Source: Agrypnia vestita (Eukaryota; Arthropoda; Insecta; Trichoptera; Phryganeidae). From it: 64,000 nt of DNA. The notes under the pieces are model-generated. The model saw nothing but the letters and a program-made list of their open reading frames with translations, did no database searches and was not told the DNA's origin. The stretch is taken from contig JADDOH010001982.1 in NCBI GenBank assembly GCA_016648135.1, forward strand, positions 55,445 to 119,444, in the 5' to 3' direction. Both the position numbers and the translations under genes were made by a program. Positions 21,811 to 33,370 of the stretch are shown in pieces. How positions within the stretch are numbered: the stretch's first letter is position 1; each line of letters opens with the position of its first letter.

Positions 21811-23394
21811 GTTGAGAAAAAAAGGCGTATAAAAACATGTTTTCAAAAAATGTTTGATTTACTTTTTTAACATTGACTTGAGAAATCTGAATTTCCCAAA
21901 AACAGAGAATGTTTTCAAATCTATTATTTTTGTTTATTGAGGAATTATATTAATGAGTTTCATGCACATCGAGGGGTTTGTAAATATTTGTTTTAACTTG
22001 GGTAATGGAGGACAGTCGAGTCATATAAGCGTAGACACAAACCATAATGAAATCGATGTTTCGGATATGGAGTGTACTGCATTGGATTACTGCGCACAAA
22101 TGAATCGCCAACCAGGTATGGGAAATATATGGCTCGAAATTATTAAACAAGAATAATAAATACATTATCAATGATAAAAGATAAATGTACGCATAGTACT
22201 GTCGAATCTATCTCTAACGTGTCATAACGGGAAAAATCTCGGAAAATTATGTTTACAGTCACCGAGAAAAGTAAAAAATCCGGAATTCTGTCGATTTCGA
22301 TTCTCAGTGTTTGTGCCTCGCTCTAGGGTAACACAAAACCCTTTACCAATCTCGAATACAGTTTTTTTTCTTTTGTTAAGTAGGTACTCCACAAAGTAAG
22401 GAGGCAGGAGGAGGTGTGACAAGGAAAATTTTTACTCGATCTACCGGAGTACCTCTAAATAATAAAATTATTATTATTTTCAGTCTGCTTTGTATAATAA
22501 AAAGCGTCATCGAAAATAAACAATTTTATTTTTTTCGGTAGTCCATGAAAAGAAATTAATTAATTTTTGTGTATTTAGAGTTACAACCTCGTTTTAAAAA
22601 TTCTTTTGTTGTACTTCTAAATATTGGTGAGGCTGGTCTAAAACGTTTTGACAAATGATTTTCTTCTTTAATTTAGAAAGCAATCTTATGATGGTGAAAT
22701 AGAATTTCACGTCAAGAAGGTAAAAGAGAAATCTTCAATAAATTCCAGACCCATTCGGACGCGGGATGGAAGGCAACCGATAAAGGGGGATGCTTCGTTA
22801 AGATTAAATAAATAAAAAGTATAGAAATAAAACTGCCATTAGGCAATTCCCGAAATTGAAGTAAACAGAAGTTATAAAATTTCTATCTTCCAAATTGGAA
22901 CTAAAAACAAATTTTACAAAACACACACGTTTTCAAAAGAAGTTTTCAATTGGCACTATATACCTACCCATTTACGAAAAAAATCATTTTCAAACAGGTC
23001 TCGCTCTGTTTACGCCAATAGCCTAGTGACCGTTTAGTTTTTAGACCTTTATGATACATAACCAAATATTTTTATATTGATTGTAAATAGTTTTTCTTAA
23101 ATAATTCTTTTTTTTTTAATGGATTTAATTTCTCGGGAATTTTTTCTTTTTTTTTTCGGGATTTATAAATACAAAATCACATTTCCGGGAAATTTAAATA
23201 GGTATGAACACAAATTAAAACTATCCTAACTCAAAACACCAAGCCATCAAAAAAAGGTATTTTCAAAATCTTTAATTTTAAAAAGTTTATCAACTGTGTA
23301 CATTTAAAAACAATTGTATATATAATTGTATTATTTTTTATTTTGTTTACGCTTCAAGAGGCCAAGAGGCCGAATTACAAAAACCAAACTCTCA
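21811..23394. other. Unassigned DNA
   Basis: No supported gene; a short frame at 21953-22156 has no recognisable content. Confidence 0.4.
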
Positions 23395-23535
23395 CGAAAA
23401 TCACAAAACACCCGAACTTGAGTAAATCATGTAGATTAATTTTTACCTTACTGGGAATCAACCCGGTACCCTCGGTGTAAAAGAAGCCAGTATCACACCC
23501 ACTGGGCTACGAGGGACACCTGGATCAACCAGGTA
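23395..23535 (-). mobile_element. tRNA-Lys-like SINE, minus strand
   Basis: The minus strand reads GTCCCTCGTAGCCCAGTGGG (A-box-like), an anticodon-loop-like CTTCTTTTACA and GGGTTGATTCCCAGTAAGG (B-box-like). An unrelated body follows toward lower coordinates. It differs from SINE family S. Confidence 0.6.
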
Positions 23536-24009
23536 AATCAACCGCAGATTATCTTCATTAAAATATGTACTATGTCTTGCAAACAGTTTTATCGAATCCA
23601 TTATTTAAAAAATATGTTTTGCATGAAAACATGTCTCGATAATATTCCGGTTCATTTTAAAACAAAACTTACCTTGTGAAATGAAAAGTATAACCAATCT
23701 TATGGTCTCCGAAAACCAGAATTTATCTCTAGGCTCTTCGGTCACAAGGTGAGTTATTTACAGTAAGAATAAATCAACACTTCAAATAAAATCAGAAAAA
23801 ATCCCCAATTCAAGACTAATAAATTTATAAAAATCTCGTTTTGTATTTAAAATTCTGTTATTTGGACAAGCATTGGCTACGAAAAAGCCGGCCTGACAAC
23901 AAGATGTGCTCAGATAATCAGATGTGGCCAATCGTTTTGATTTAAATATGAATTTACGACCGTTTTAATGGTAAGACAAAGCCAAAAAACTGATTTTAAT
24001 GTGCTTCAG

Positions 24010-24115
24010 TTTTTCTTCTTCATTTTCTTGTCCCTTATCCGTTCAATAGACGTTGGCTAGCATGACTGAATTTACTGCGGCCCGGAAAAGCGCAACCGTA
24101 GGATATATTTAAAAG
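24010..24115 (-). pseudogene. LINE 3' tail (RTE-like)
   Basis: The minus-strand frame VALFRAAVNSVMLANVY, stop, then GGACAAGAAAATGAAGAAGA, has the same final residues and GAA-rich tail as 8815-9068. Only the last few dozen codons remain. Confidence 0.55.
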
Positions 24116-24424
24116 GTAAGTAAAAAAATTCGTGAAGTTATATATTAATTTTAAAAAATAATTAAAAATTATGAACATTTTAACCAGTAAATGCAAAAAC
24201 TACTCCATCCAGTCGCGCGTAATTATAAAGGCCTTCAATAAGCCAAGAGGCCCATTTGCAGAATAATTTTGAAAGTTTAAAACCAAAATGTGAACTTATT
24301 GTATTAATTTCCTTGACAATCTTAACAATTTGCTTAACATTCTTGAAGTCCCTGAAGAATTCCCCTTAAGACCATCCTTTTTGTTAGTACCTACCCAATT
24401 AATTATATGTATTTCCACCTAAGC

Positions 24425-24540
24425 CATGTTTTCTATATTTGAATGTATTTAGTTTAATACTTCACCTGCCTGAGAGGTTCTGCCACTCTGGAATCTCGAG
24501 TAGTATAATGTATAATTTAACTCAAGTATAGAGCAAATTT
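24425..24540 (-). mobile_element. MITE family M fragment
   Basis: CCACTCTGGAATCTCGAGTA, GTATAATGTATAATTTAACT and CAAGTATAGAG resemble the right arm at 1786-1859. Confidence 0.45.
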
Positions 24541-24972
24541 AACACCGATTCTTAAATCTTAAATTTGCCATTTCTTTTATTTTTCGAGTCGGTGAAATAA
24601 TTTTTTCTTTTAAGCTGTAAGCTACTGATAATTTTACTGACAACAAGAAAATATATGTCAATATTAAAGCAAGATCTGTTCCCTGAAAGACTCTGAAGGA
24701 TTACTTGAGAGATTTTCAAAAATAGTTTTCCCATACCTAGAGAAATCGCCGATTTATAAATCACTCACGTTTTTTGAGATGTGGTTGGGAATACAGGATA
24801 TATTTTTCCCATATGACATGCCTAATGGAAGCATACCCATCATGCGTATCGCACCACTTCGTTTCAGATTCGGATGTTTTAAAAGTAAGTTAAACAAGTA
24901 AAACAGATACGCTTTGAATATTCTACATAGACTTTTTTTCAGAGCATTTTAATCCCACTGGGATTAATACAA

Positions 24973-25012
24973 ATAATAATCCCATTCCTTTAAATATGGA
25001 ATGGGATTATTA
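24973..25012. repeat. Strong hairpin
   Basis: TAATAATCCCATTCC pairs perfectly with GGAATGGGATTATTA across an 8-10 base loop. Its role is unknown. Confidence 0.6.
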
Positions 25013-26593
25013 TAGATATATACTTATCATTATATCTAATATAACATGATTGGACAATATCTAAGCATCGCCAGACAAGCAGACAAACAAAAAATATATT
25101 ATTAATATTTGTATTCTTTTCATGTTATAAAAATATCAGAAATTGGTCTCGGTACTATGAAAGTATGTACAAGTACATCTAATTTCGTCGGCCGTAATTC
25201 AGACTTTTGTGTAACTAAACAAAAAAATATTATTTTTCTATTCAATGACGCCTTTCATGGTTATTTCATTTTTATTAAAGGTAACTACTTCATACTCCCT
25301 ATGTCCCTACGCCAACACGTTCATAAGATATATTTTATTTCAGCAATGATAGTAAAAATTACCACATACACATAACCATGCGGTGAATAATTGTTTTTTT
25401 TTATTAATTTAGTTAAAAAATTTAGGAGACACCTGTAATCAATATTGATATATTGTTTCAAAGTGAATTTCACTTGCTAATTATACTTATTTTCACAGTT
25501 TCACTGATCCAGTAATAAAGTCTGATGTTTATTTCTACAATTTATTTTAATCATAACTTAACATTATTTTTTATTCAAAGTTTTGCTTTGATATTTATTA
25601 TTTTGTGTTAAATATATTTTGGTGCAAAAGTGAAACTCTGCATCCACAAAACGAGAATAAATTATGCCCTAAACTCCCCAAAAATTCAGGATGCTACTGA
25701 TAGGAATAATATAAGTATATATTATAATTTTTTGTTTGAACAGGAATAGGACTTCCTGCTACAATACAGTAAAATACTTGTGAAAGGCAGGGAATCAAAT
25801 TACTGTAGTTTTTAATTTGGCCCAGTAACAATTCGGATTGGTTTTAATTTTTCAAAACGGTTAAATGTGAACTTATTATTTAAATATAAAATATTATAAT
25901 AATTATATTGTTATTAAAAAAGACTTTTAAAACGTTTATTTTTAATATGTTTACTTATTTTATAAATCATTACTATTTAATCGCACTATTGTTATTTAAT
26001 ATTTGTCTTCAAATGATATATTTTTGTTTTCATTTTGATAATGGTATTACTTGTTATATATTCATATAAAAGACATAAACTTAACCATCTACTTTATTTT
26101 ATTTTATTATATATTTCAAACGCTTACAGCGTGGTCACAGTATAAAATGAATCTATGGCAGTATTTTTGGAGAATATCTTTGTTACGCAGTAGTTTATTA
26201 GAAATATATACCGTATATAAAGATCATAAGATCATTATAAAAATATATATATTTAATTATTTTTAATAATTTAATATATTAGATTATTTAAAAATATTAT
26301 TCTTGTATATTAAAAAAAATATCTAGAATAAAAAGACAGGGTTTATTCCCAATGAGTACAATTTTCATTTCACTCGCATTACGCTCAGTTTGAAAAGTAA
26401 AATTAATGCTTTTGCGAACGTTCTAAATAAATTTAAAAAAAAACATTTTTACAAACTCAATCCACGAACTTCAGAAATATTGAAAATAATTATAAGGGGA
26501 AGGAAGAAGAGTTTGTACCGAAATAAAAACACCAAAATGTTGATTGACACCATCCACGTGAAGGATTGTTACTAAAATGAATGGGTCTCTTAC
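25013..26593. other. Intron of the GPR158-like gene (3' of the 26.6-kb exon), AT-rich
   Basis: No further exon of the gene and no repeat I can classify was found. Confidence 0.4.
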
Positions 26594-26736
26594 TTGAGAG
26601 AGTGAAGCGGCTCTCGCTCCGCAAGGTCCCCCGGGAAGCCGGTCCAAGAGGGCTGCGCGCCGGGGGAGTAGTGGCCCCCGCGACAGCCGCACCGGTAGCC
26701 CCCGCGCCGGAGCCCCCAGCCCTCTTCAGAAATGCA
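26594..26736 (-). CDS. GPR158/179-like orphan GPCR, exon 3 of the visible set (EGF-like segment)
   Basis: A GC-rich 143-bp exon in very AT-rich surroundings. On the minus strand the acceptor is GTCGACAG and the donor GTAAGAG. It starts in phase 0, giving 47 codons plus two bases (AA). The peptide begins CISEEGWGLRRGGYRCGCRG and continues with GHYSPG. Following the HHCDPDTTV end of the upstream exon (55818-55920) this makes C...C......G.....GYRCGC..GHYSPG, the EGF-like module between the Cache-like ectodomain and the seven-helix part in GPR158/GPR179-type orphan class C receptors. Two other frames are also open here, so the choice rests on phase and on cysteine spacing. The next exon should begin with one base completing an AAN codon; none was found. 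Confidence 0.72.
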
Positions 26737-28260
26737 CTGTCGACAAACATTCATTCATATAAAAACTGATCTAAAAGGAGCTCAAAAATTAAATCATTTT
26801 CAGGCGTACACTAGTGTAACGTTAATAATTCGGAACAATGTAATATACATATACATATACAAAAAAATAATCTTATTTTAAAAACTACAATATAGATGTC
26901 TCATCACCAACGGTGACATCTTTACTGGTTTATGGGAATGACAAATTTCAACTACAGGCGGCGCGGCGGTAATAAAATACAACTCACATACGAAACGAGG
27001 TGTGCTGATTAAACATATTTACAGCTCCCGAAAATTTGATAGATATTGCAGTCTATTGGAATTGGTAAAGGTAATATATAATGTAACTGTTTCAAATCAA
27101 AATTAATTTATACATTCCATGTTCTTATTACGACCCGCGTTCACAACTGAGGTTTTCGACTCGAGACAGATATATTGCCCCCGCGAGATTCTTTGGAGAC
27201 AGCTGTCAGCTTTCTTAGTCCCCGTGATCACACCGTGTCTCAGATATTCGGGGTCTCAAGACTCCCACGCTTGTTGTACGTCAAACGAAAAATGTTAGCC
27301 CATTGAATTTCACTAAATATTAATATTTTGATGCCCTCTATCGAATTCTTCAAAATACATACTTGTAGGTTCTAGGTACCGTTTTAGTGCATTTTTCAAA
27401 TCTCGCAGTAAAATTTACCGTGTAATTTCTATATGACCTTGTTCATTTGCTCCCGGGGCTTAACTACGGAGAAATAAACTTTTTTTTTCACGAACTCCAA
27501 ACCTTTCCCTAAATATTTATGCATATATAATACCAAATATAAAGAAAGTATATTTTTTAGTAGATCCGTTGACTCGAGTGAAGTATCTACCTATGTACCT
27601 GCGTTTAAATAATTAACACGTATAATTTCGCAACCCCATCGGGTATATACTGTGTACAAGAGTACGATAATTATGAAAGGTTGGAAATAGAATAGTTCCC
27701 CTTGACTAAATTCACTTAAAACATGTGGATTTTGTGTAAATATTGTGTAAGTTATAAATATTCAAAACATTTAGAAAAGATGTAGGTAAAAACTTTTTAA
27801 TTGTACCTAGGTACATGTTCAAATTAAAAATATTTTTTTTAAATAAGGATTTTTATCGAAATTTACCTAACATATTTTTTATGGGATACCGTTATTTATT
27901 TAAATGTTACACGTTAAAATTAAAAATATCAAATGCTCAAAATGCAAGATACAAAAATGCACGGGTAATATTTTTATCAGAATCTACCTAAGAGAACCTT
28001 AATGTAATCGAATTATATGTTATATTTATTATAATTGTATGAATGAATGAGTATTATAAATTAAAATTTAATAGAGTATATATATAATATTTATGCACAC
28101 TCCTCTATAAATAAAATAAAAATTATGTATGTATTTATTATGTAGTATTTTAAAAAAATAAAGATATACCCTTCCAAGGGTTATCCAGTCTAGGATTTGA
28201 CAATAATTTGAGTAAACCTATTATTCTAGTATGGCAGATTGAAACCAATATGACGCTTTT
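26737..28260. other. Intron of the GPR158-like gene, mostly AT-rich
   Basis: A GC-richer patch at 27120-27290 shows no phase-consistent exon. The remainder is AT-rich and unclassified. Confidence 0.4.
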
Positions 28261-28571
28261 GGCCGTATTCTGAAATAAGCTATATTGCCATTTCTTTATC
28301 TTGACAGCTATTATATACCATTATAATGCCGCCAATTTTGATGGTTTATGTTTGAAAAGTTTGAAAATAATGAATTCAATCAATCACAAAGCTCTAAAAA
28401 GTAAACGAACGTTAAGTTATTCACAATTATAAATAATGAGCTTTCTATTTGATTGAATTCATTAATTTCAAACCTGTCATATTTAAAACTTCTAAATTGG
28501 CGACATAACAATTCTATACAATAACTGTTAAGATACATGCACAGCAATATTGCTTATTTCAGAACACGGCC
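28261..28571. mobile_element. MITE, 311 bp, GGCCGTRTTCTGAAATAAGC termini
   Basis: The left end GGCCGTATTCTGAAATAAGC matches the complement of the right end (GCTTATTTCAGAACACGGCC) and the arms extend inward with scattered mismatches. The termini resemble Harbinger-type ends, but flanking bases do not give a clean TTA duplication. Confidence 0.65.
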
Positions 28572-30743
28572 GATTTTCATTCATATGTTTAAAGTAGGTG
28601 AATACTATATTAATGAGTCCACGGGATCTATGACAGATCCAACAACGCATCCTGCATAACTGAATGAGTGATCAATTTGATCGTTTATTTGTGCGAGTGA
28701 TCAGACCTCACGAAGAAATTTTGAAAGTCATCGGTATCGCTAATACAGCAAGAGTGTACTGTCACCTACTTTCATTTGCCGGTTAGCTGACGTGTTTTCC
28801 TAAAATGGTGATCGTGATTTACTTGTTCCATCCTGGTCCGGTTTACGGTGGTCAATTAAGCTGCTACTCAATGACAGCACAAAAAATATAAATAAATAAA
28901 AACAAGGTATACTGTATTGACACACATAACCTGAAACAGCAGGGCATTCGGCAGGCAGGCGTGGAAGACCGCGCATCATTATGTGACTACATTGATTTTC
29001 TAAATAACAAAGTAAGTGGCGCCGGCCTAAGACCTTTTATTTGAATTTGAATAATTAATTTAAAAAAATATAGTTTTTTGTAAAAATTGGATTACATACG
29101 TGCTTTTTTTGTGTGCGCCAAAATCATTTTCTCATTGGAGATTTGAAATACTACTTTGGAACCGTTCAAACTAAAATTATTTTCAACAATATTTCTATGT
29201 GGATGTTTTGAGAACATAATAACTTTTCACAATTAATTATGTTCAATTATTGTGTTCTCAAAACGTACATATTGGTAAAAATATATACCTACTGATCTAT
29301 AAAAGGAGTTAAAAAATGTAAAATAATATTTTTCTGGCATATTCTAGTGTGTATATTAAAATAATTGGGAAAAATATCATATAATATAGGTACATTAAAA
29401 AGAATATTGTTTGATATTCCACTTCAAAAATATTGAGGTATCATTACCAGCTGCGAAATTTATGTAAGTATACTATATCATGCGAAGATTCATAGATGTA
29501 TTTAACATAATCCATTCAAATAAATGACAGAAACAGATTTAGAACATATATACAACTTGCAAAAATTTAAAAATATGTGAATGTTCTTACGGTGGAATCG
29601 GTGAACGTTGCATGCGATCGCTTAAGCCAGCTCATGCAGGTCATAAGCCATGGGTCACCCTCTAAAGATTTCCGTGCATGTTTCCCATATAAGTAGCTTC
29701 GTCTCTATGAGACTTCTATAATTTATCTTAATCAGTAAAAATGTTTTATAGGTGTTTATCATCCAGTGTAGTCAGTAATATTTAAGGTGCAATGTTTCAA
29801 ATGGAAGAAAATACGAGTATTATATCAAAATGACAAACTTTTGTTTGTAAATACAATTCAAAAACTTCGTATTATTTTTTATCGTAATAAGGTGCCAAAT
29901 GAAGCAGCATTTCGCAACCTCACCAATAAATTTTAAGCGTTTTATTCGACCGCTGATGCAAAGGCGCCAATGTGTAATGGTTCATGATAGTTCAAACCAA
30001 CGTATGACTACAATGAGCAAAATATCTTTCGCATCAGTTGGGTACTTGCAGAAACGTCGTGCAACGAATTTTAACGAAAAAATTTGATCTACATCCATAC
30101 AAAAAACGAGTAACGGACCATAAGCTCAGCTGAATCTTACGCACCGTAGGTAGTGATGGTTAAACCCTTGGGGTATATAAAATCTATATACGCTAATTTC
30201 AGGTCGAACTGAAAAAAAATCAGTTGCCAATCATTGACGCAATCAGATGCAAATTTCAAATAACGGTTAATATGTCACCGGTTAAAATACCATCACTGAC
30301 TGTAGGTGACAGAATCATCTTTAACAACAACGTCCATTTTCATCTCAGCCGATATGTCAGTAAGAAAATTGTAGTGTTTAGAGGATAAAAACCTTCGAGT
30401 ATATTAAAACTAACCATCCGCATTCAGTTACAGTATGGTGTAGTTTTTTAACCTGAATTTATCGTTAGGCCATTATTTTTTATAAAGTTCAAAACCTCTT
30501 GGTGACAAACGGAGAATCATTGGACTAGGAATTGATACAAATGTCCATACTTATCTATGTAAATGCGCCACCTTACACATACTACATCAGTTCAATGCAT
30601 TTTATTTTCATTTTATGACAATTATTTGTGAAAAAAGAATGAAAAAAAATATATTTCAATCTGCTTTGAGCGACAAAATTGGTACACAATTTATATTTAA
30701 CGTACAAAAAATATTACATTGAAGTACTGGTGTTTTATCTCTT
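28572..30743. other. Unassigned intron DNA with one inverted repeat
   Basis: An inverted repeat with GTTTTGAGAACA / TGTTCTCAAAAC arms spans about 29195-29268. A short frame at 29899-30087 has no recognisable content. Confidence 0.4.
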
Positions 30744-30790
30744 GATGCCGACCGGTTTTGTGGAAACCATTCCTTCTTCAGGGCAGCGTG
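30744..30790 (-). ncRNA. Degenerate hammerhead-like motif
   Basis: The minus strand reads GCC-CTGAAGA-A, stem II GGAAT/TTCC, then ACAAAACCGGTC-GGC. Stem I (GCC/GGC) and the GTC cleavage site are kept, but GAAA has become CAAAA, so it should be inactive. Confidence 0.45.
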
Positions 30791-31477
30791 TCGAATTTTA
30801 TAGCGAGGGAGCCATTTGCTAAAATTTAATTTTATAAGAGTAATATTAAATTGATTACCAATTACTAATTATGAACCTCAATGGGTCACACTCAATGGGT
30901 TAATTACATTTATTTAATATGGCTAGTCCATTATCCCGCACGTCACGTAGCATCTTCGTATAAGTCAACTTCAAATGCAAAAAAATATTAAAATCGGACA
31001 TATTACGCACGTGATGTATATGTTTAATCGAGATTGGTTCGGAATTTGTGCGTAACTACACCTCGCCTACATTCCAGCCGTCGTAAGTACACAATAAGGA
31101 GGAAGCGCTGAGGTTGAGTCGGGCTCAAGCAAAGCAGGTAATTAATAATGCCAGCATTCAAACACACCTCCCCAAAGAAGGCCCTCGCAAGCCATAAATA
31201 TTTTGTTGGCACACTTCACACCCATTATGGACGCCACGTAAATAGCGTCTGTGACCGAGACCAAATATTATACTAACGGTTAACGCGTTATTACTCCAAC
31301 TGGGAAACTTTGGAAGAATTATTGTGCTAGGGAAACTTTTATCCGTGGTCTTCAATATCTCATTTACATAAATACGGATAGTTTATTTTTATTTTGTTTT
31401 TATTTCGAAAAATCTACAGAAATTTTTTACGTACACCCTAAAACATGAAAGACTCCCACCAATAAGCCTTATTTTTT

Positions 31478-32810
31478 TTTATTTATTTAACATAACATTA
31501 CATTAAATTACATTACAAATATAATTATACAATAATAATTTATCATACAATCATATGATAAAATATGTAACTACCCAACTAGGCTGGCCTGTTTTAGGGC
31601 AAGTTATATATTTCATTTTAAAACAAAATATTCAATATAGGTACTCATTAGTATATATAATTAATTAATGATTTAAAGTTCAAGTAAATCAGTACATTAT
31701 AAAAGTTTAAATTAGATTGATACAATACAAATATTTTAATTAAATTACTACAATAAAAAGTTAAATTAGATAAATACATTATATAAATTAATACATTAGT
31801 CTAACAGTAGTTTTCCAAATAAGATAAAAAAATTATAAATATTTAAAACGAAGAAGAAGAGAAAAAAAATATAATGATAATACTCATTTTACTAAAGAGT
31901 TTTATTTTATAATTTCCATTAATTTCTTTTCAGTGTTTTCTCTAACCATATTGAAAAGAATATTAAGTAGGTTTACTCTGAATTTTTTGGTATTACTGCT
32001 GGTTTGAATATTTTTACTAATTAGGTTATATATTCTAGGAGCTTGGAAACTGAATAGTCTTTGGCCAAAAGTTGTTTTCATTTTAGAGACCTTTTTATTA
32101 TAGATAGTTAGATGCGGTCTTTCAGGCATAATTTGCAGATTGTTTATATTTTTATGGAATGTTGTTAGAATTTTCTGTATGTATAATTGTCTTACATCCA
32201 GAACCTTAAATTGTCTAAATAGATGTTCAGAAGGATACATAAAGTCACGATGGTGAATTACTCTTACTATGGCCTTCTGAGCTATATTTACCTGATGCAA
32301 GTGTATAATCGATGCACTCCCCCAACTTTCAATACCATAACTTAAGATGGATTGACACAAGGCAAAGTAAACAGATTTCAGCTTTTCTATATTTAAAATA
32401 TTTCTAAGTACTTTAAAGATATAGATCTGCTTTCTTAGTCTATTTGCCAATCCATCTGTGTTCCTCCCATCTCATGTGTCTGTCAATAATTATTCCTAAA
32501 TACTTGATGGACTTACAATTTCCTATACTGGGACAATTACAACCAACATTATTTTCGCAATTACTAATGTGCAGTTTAATATTATGTTTTTGGGCTGTCC
32601 TGCCTCAGTAATTGAAAAAGTCAAAAAATTTTGTTTTGGTTGCATTGAGGGTCAACAAATTTTTATCTAACCAGCTATTGATTATACATAAATTTTTTTC
32701 TGCAGTACGAGTTACTTGTTCCCATGTTTTTCTTTGAATATTAACACAGTGTCATCAGCAAAAGTAATGATTTTTCCCTCCATTCACAAATCACATAAAT
32801 CATTTATTGG
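31478..32810 (-). mobile_element. LINE with reverse-transcriptase core, minus strand
   Basis: From high to low coordinates: a FADDTVLIF catalytic box (near 32790), frameshifted RT sequence with NSWLDKNLLTLNATKTKF and a KYLGIIIDRHMRWEEH motif, the open C-terminal part (31902-32450), a 3' UTR with a small hairpin (GGCCAGCCTAG region) and an AAATAAAT tail near 31480. It is 5'-truncated and decayed. Jockey/CR1-like by motif style. Confidence 0.75.
31902..32450 (-). pseudogene. LINE ORF2, C-terminal part
   Basis: 182 codons are open. The part after the RT catalytic box includes SVYFALCQSILSYGIESWGS and QKAIVRVIHHRDF (thumb region). A C-terminal segment with FGQRLFSFQAPRIYNLI ends in TAA. Upstream coding continues in other frames to the FADD box at about 32790, so frameshifts separate the catalytic part from this part. 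Domestication is unlikely. Confidence 0.75.
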
Positions 32811-32870
32811 TGGGAGACTTTCATATCACCCGCGAACAAGAGCGGCTAGTCCGTAACCTTTGAGGTCTTT

Positions 32871-32912
32871 TTAGCCTTGACTATGGCACGTGTCGAAACG
32901 TCGGCCTAGGTC
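32871..32912 (+). ncRNA. Hammerhead-like motif with mutated core
   Basis: AGCC-TTGACTA, stem-like TGGCACGTGTCG, GAAACGTC-GGCCTA. The 3' half (GAAAC, GTC, GGC) matches a working hammerhead exactly, while the CTGANGA box has two changes. Confidence 0.5.
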
Positions 32913-32942
32913 TTCTCAGGGAGACCATTTACAGGAAACGCG

Positions 32943-32963
32943 AGTATATATATATATATATAC
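32943..32963. repeat. Short (TA)n tract
   Basis: Alternating TA, 21 bp. Confidence 0.7.
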
Positions 32964-32975
32964 AAACACGTATAT

Positions 32976-33010
32976 CGGTTTCGATACCACTGTTACCTTC
33001 GTCAGGACGG
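32976..33010 (-). ncRNA. Hammerhead-like motif (Penelope family C), minus strand
   Basis: The minus strand reads CGTC-CTGACGA-A, stem-like GGTA/TATC, GAAACCGATATA. The core boxes CTGACGA and GAAAC are intact. It is joined head-on to plus-strand sequence of the same family at 33020-33065. Confidence 0.5.
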
Positions 33011-33289
33011 ACGCATGAGTATCGAAAATGGTAGACGTAAAGTTACTCCAAGTTGTAAATACAAAGTTCTTAATTAATTATAATTAATAAAGTATAGATA
33101 TATGGCTTTGGTTTTCATAACAAAATATATTCAACATAATACAGTTAATTTGAAAAGCCAACGCTAAATCAGTACTGAATAATAATTCAGAAAATCGTGG
33201 ATGCCTGCGAACGCAAAAAACAGAGTGAGGCCTAAAACAAAAAAGGACGCCGATTTTGAACCGGATACAATAAATTTACAAAAACAATA

Positions 33290-33370
33290 AAAAAAAATTC
33301 AGTTGGTTGAGCAACTTTGTAGATTGACATTTTAAAAAAATTATTTTATTATTTTTTTCAACCTACGTAT
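33290..33370 (-). mobile_element. Penelope-like terminal region, outer part
   Basis: TTTGTAGATTGACATTTT and the following T-rich stretch to CAACCTAC match 47930-48100. This end is continuous with 35212-35300; a 1,841-bp transposon has split it. Confidence 0.6.

Noticed and set aside
26490..26769. Ala/Pro-rich open frames on both strands over the GC-rich island
   Set aside because: Only the third frame (GYRCGC..GHYSPG) agrees with the phase and cysteine pattern of the upstream exon; the others are by-products of GC-rich sequence.
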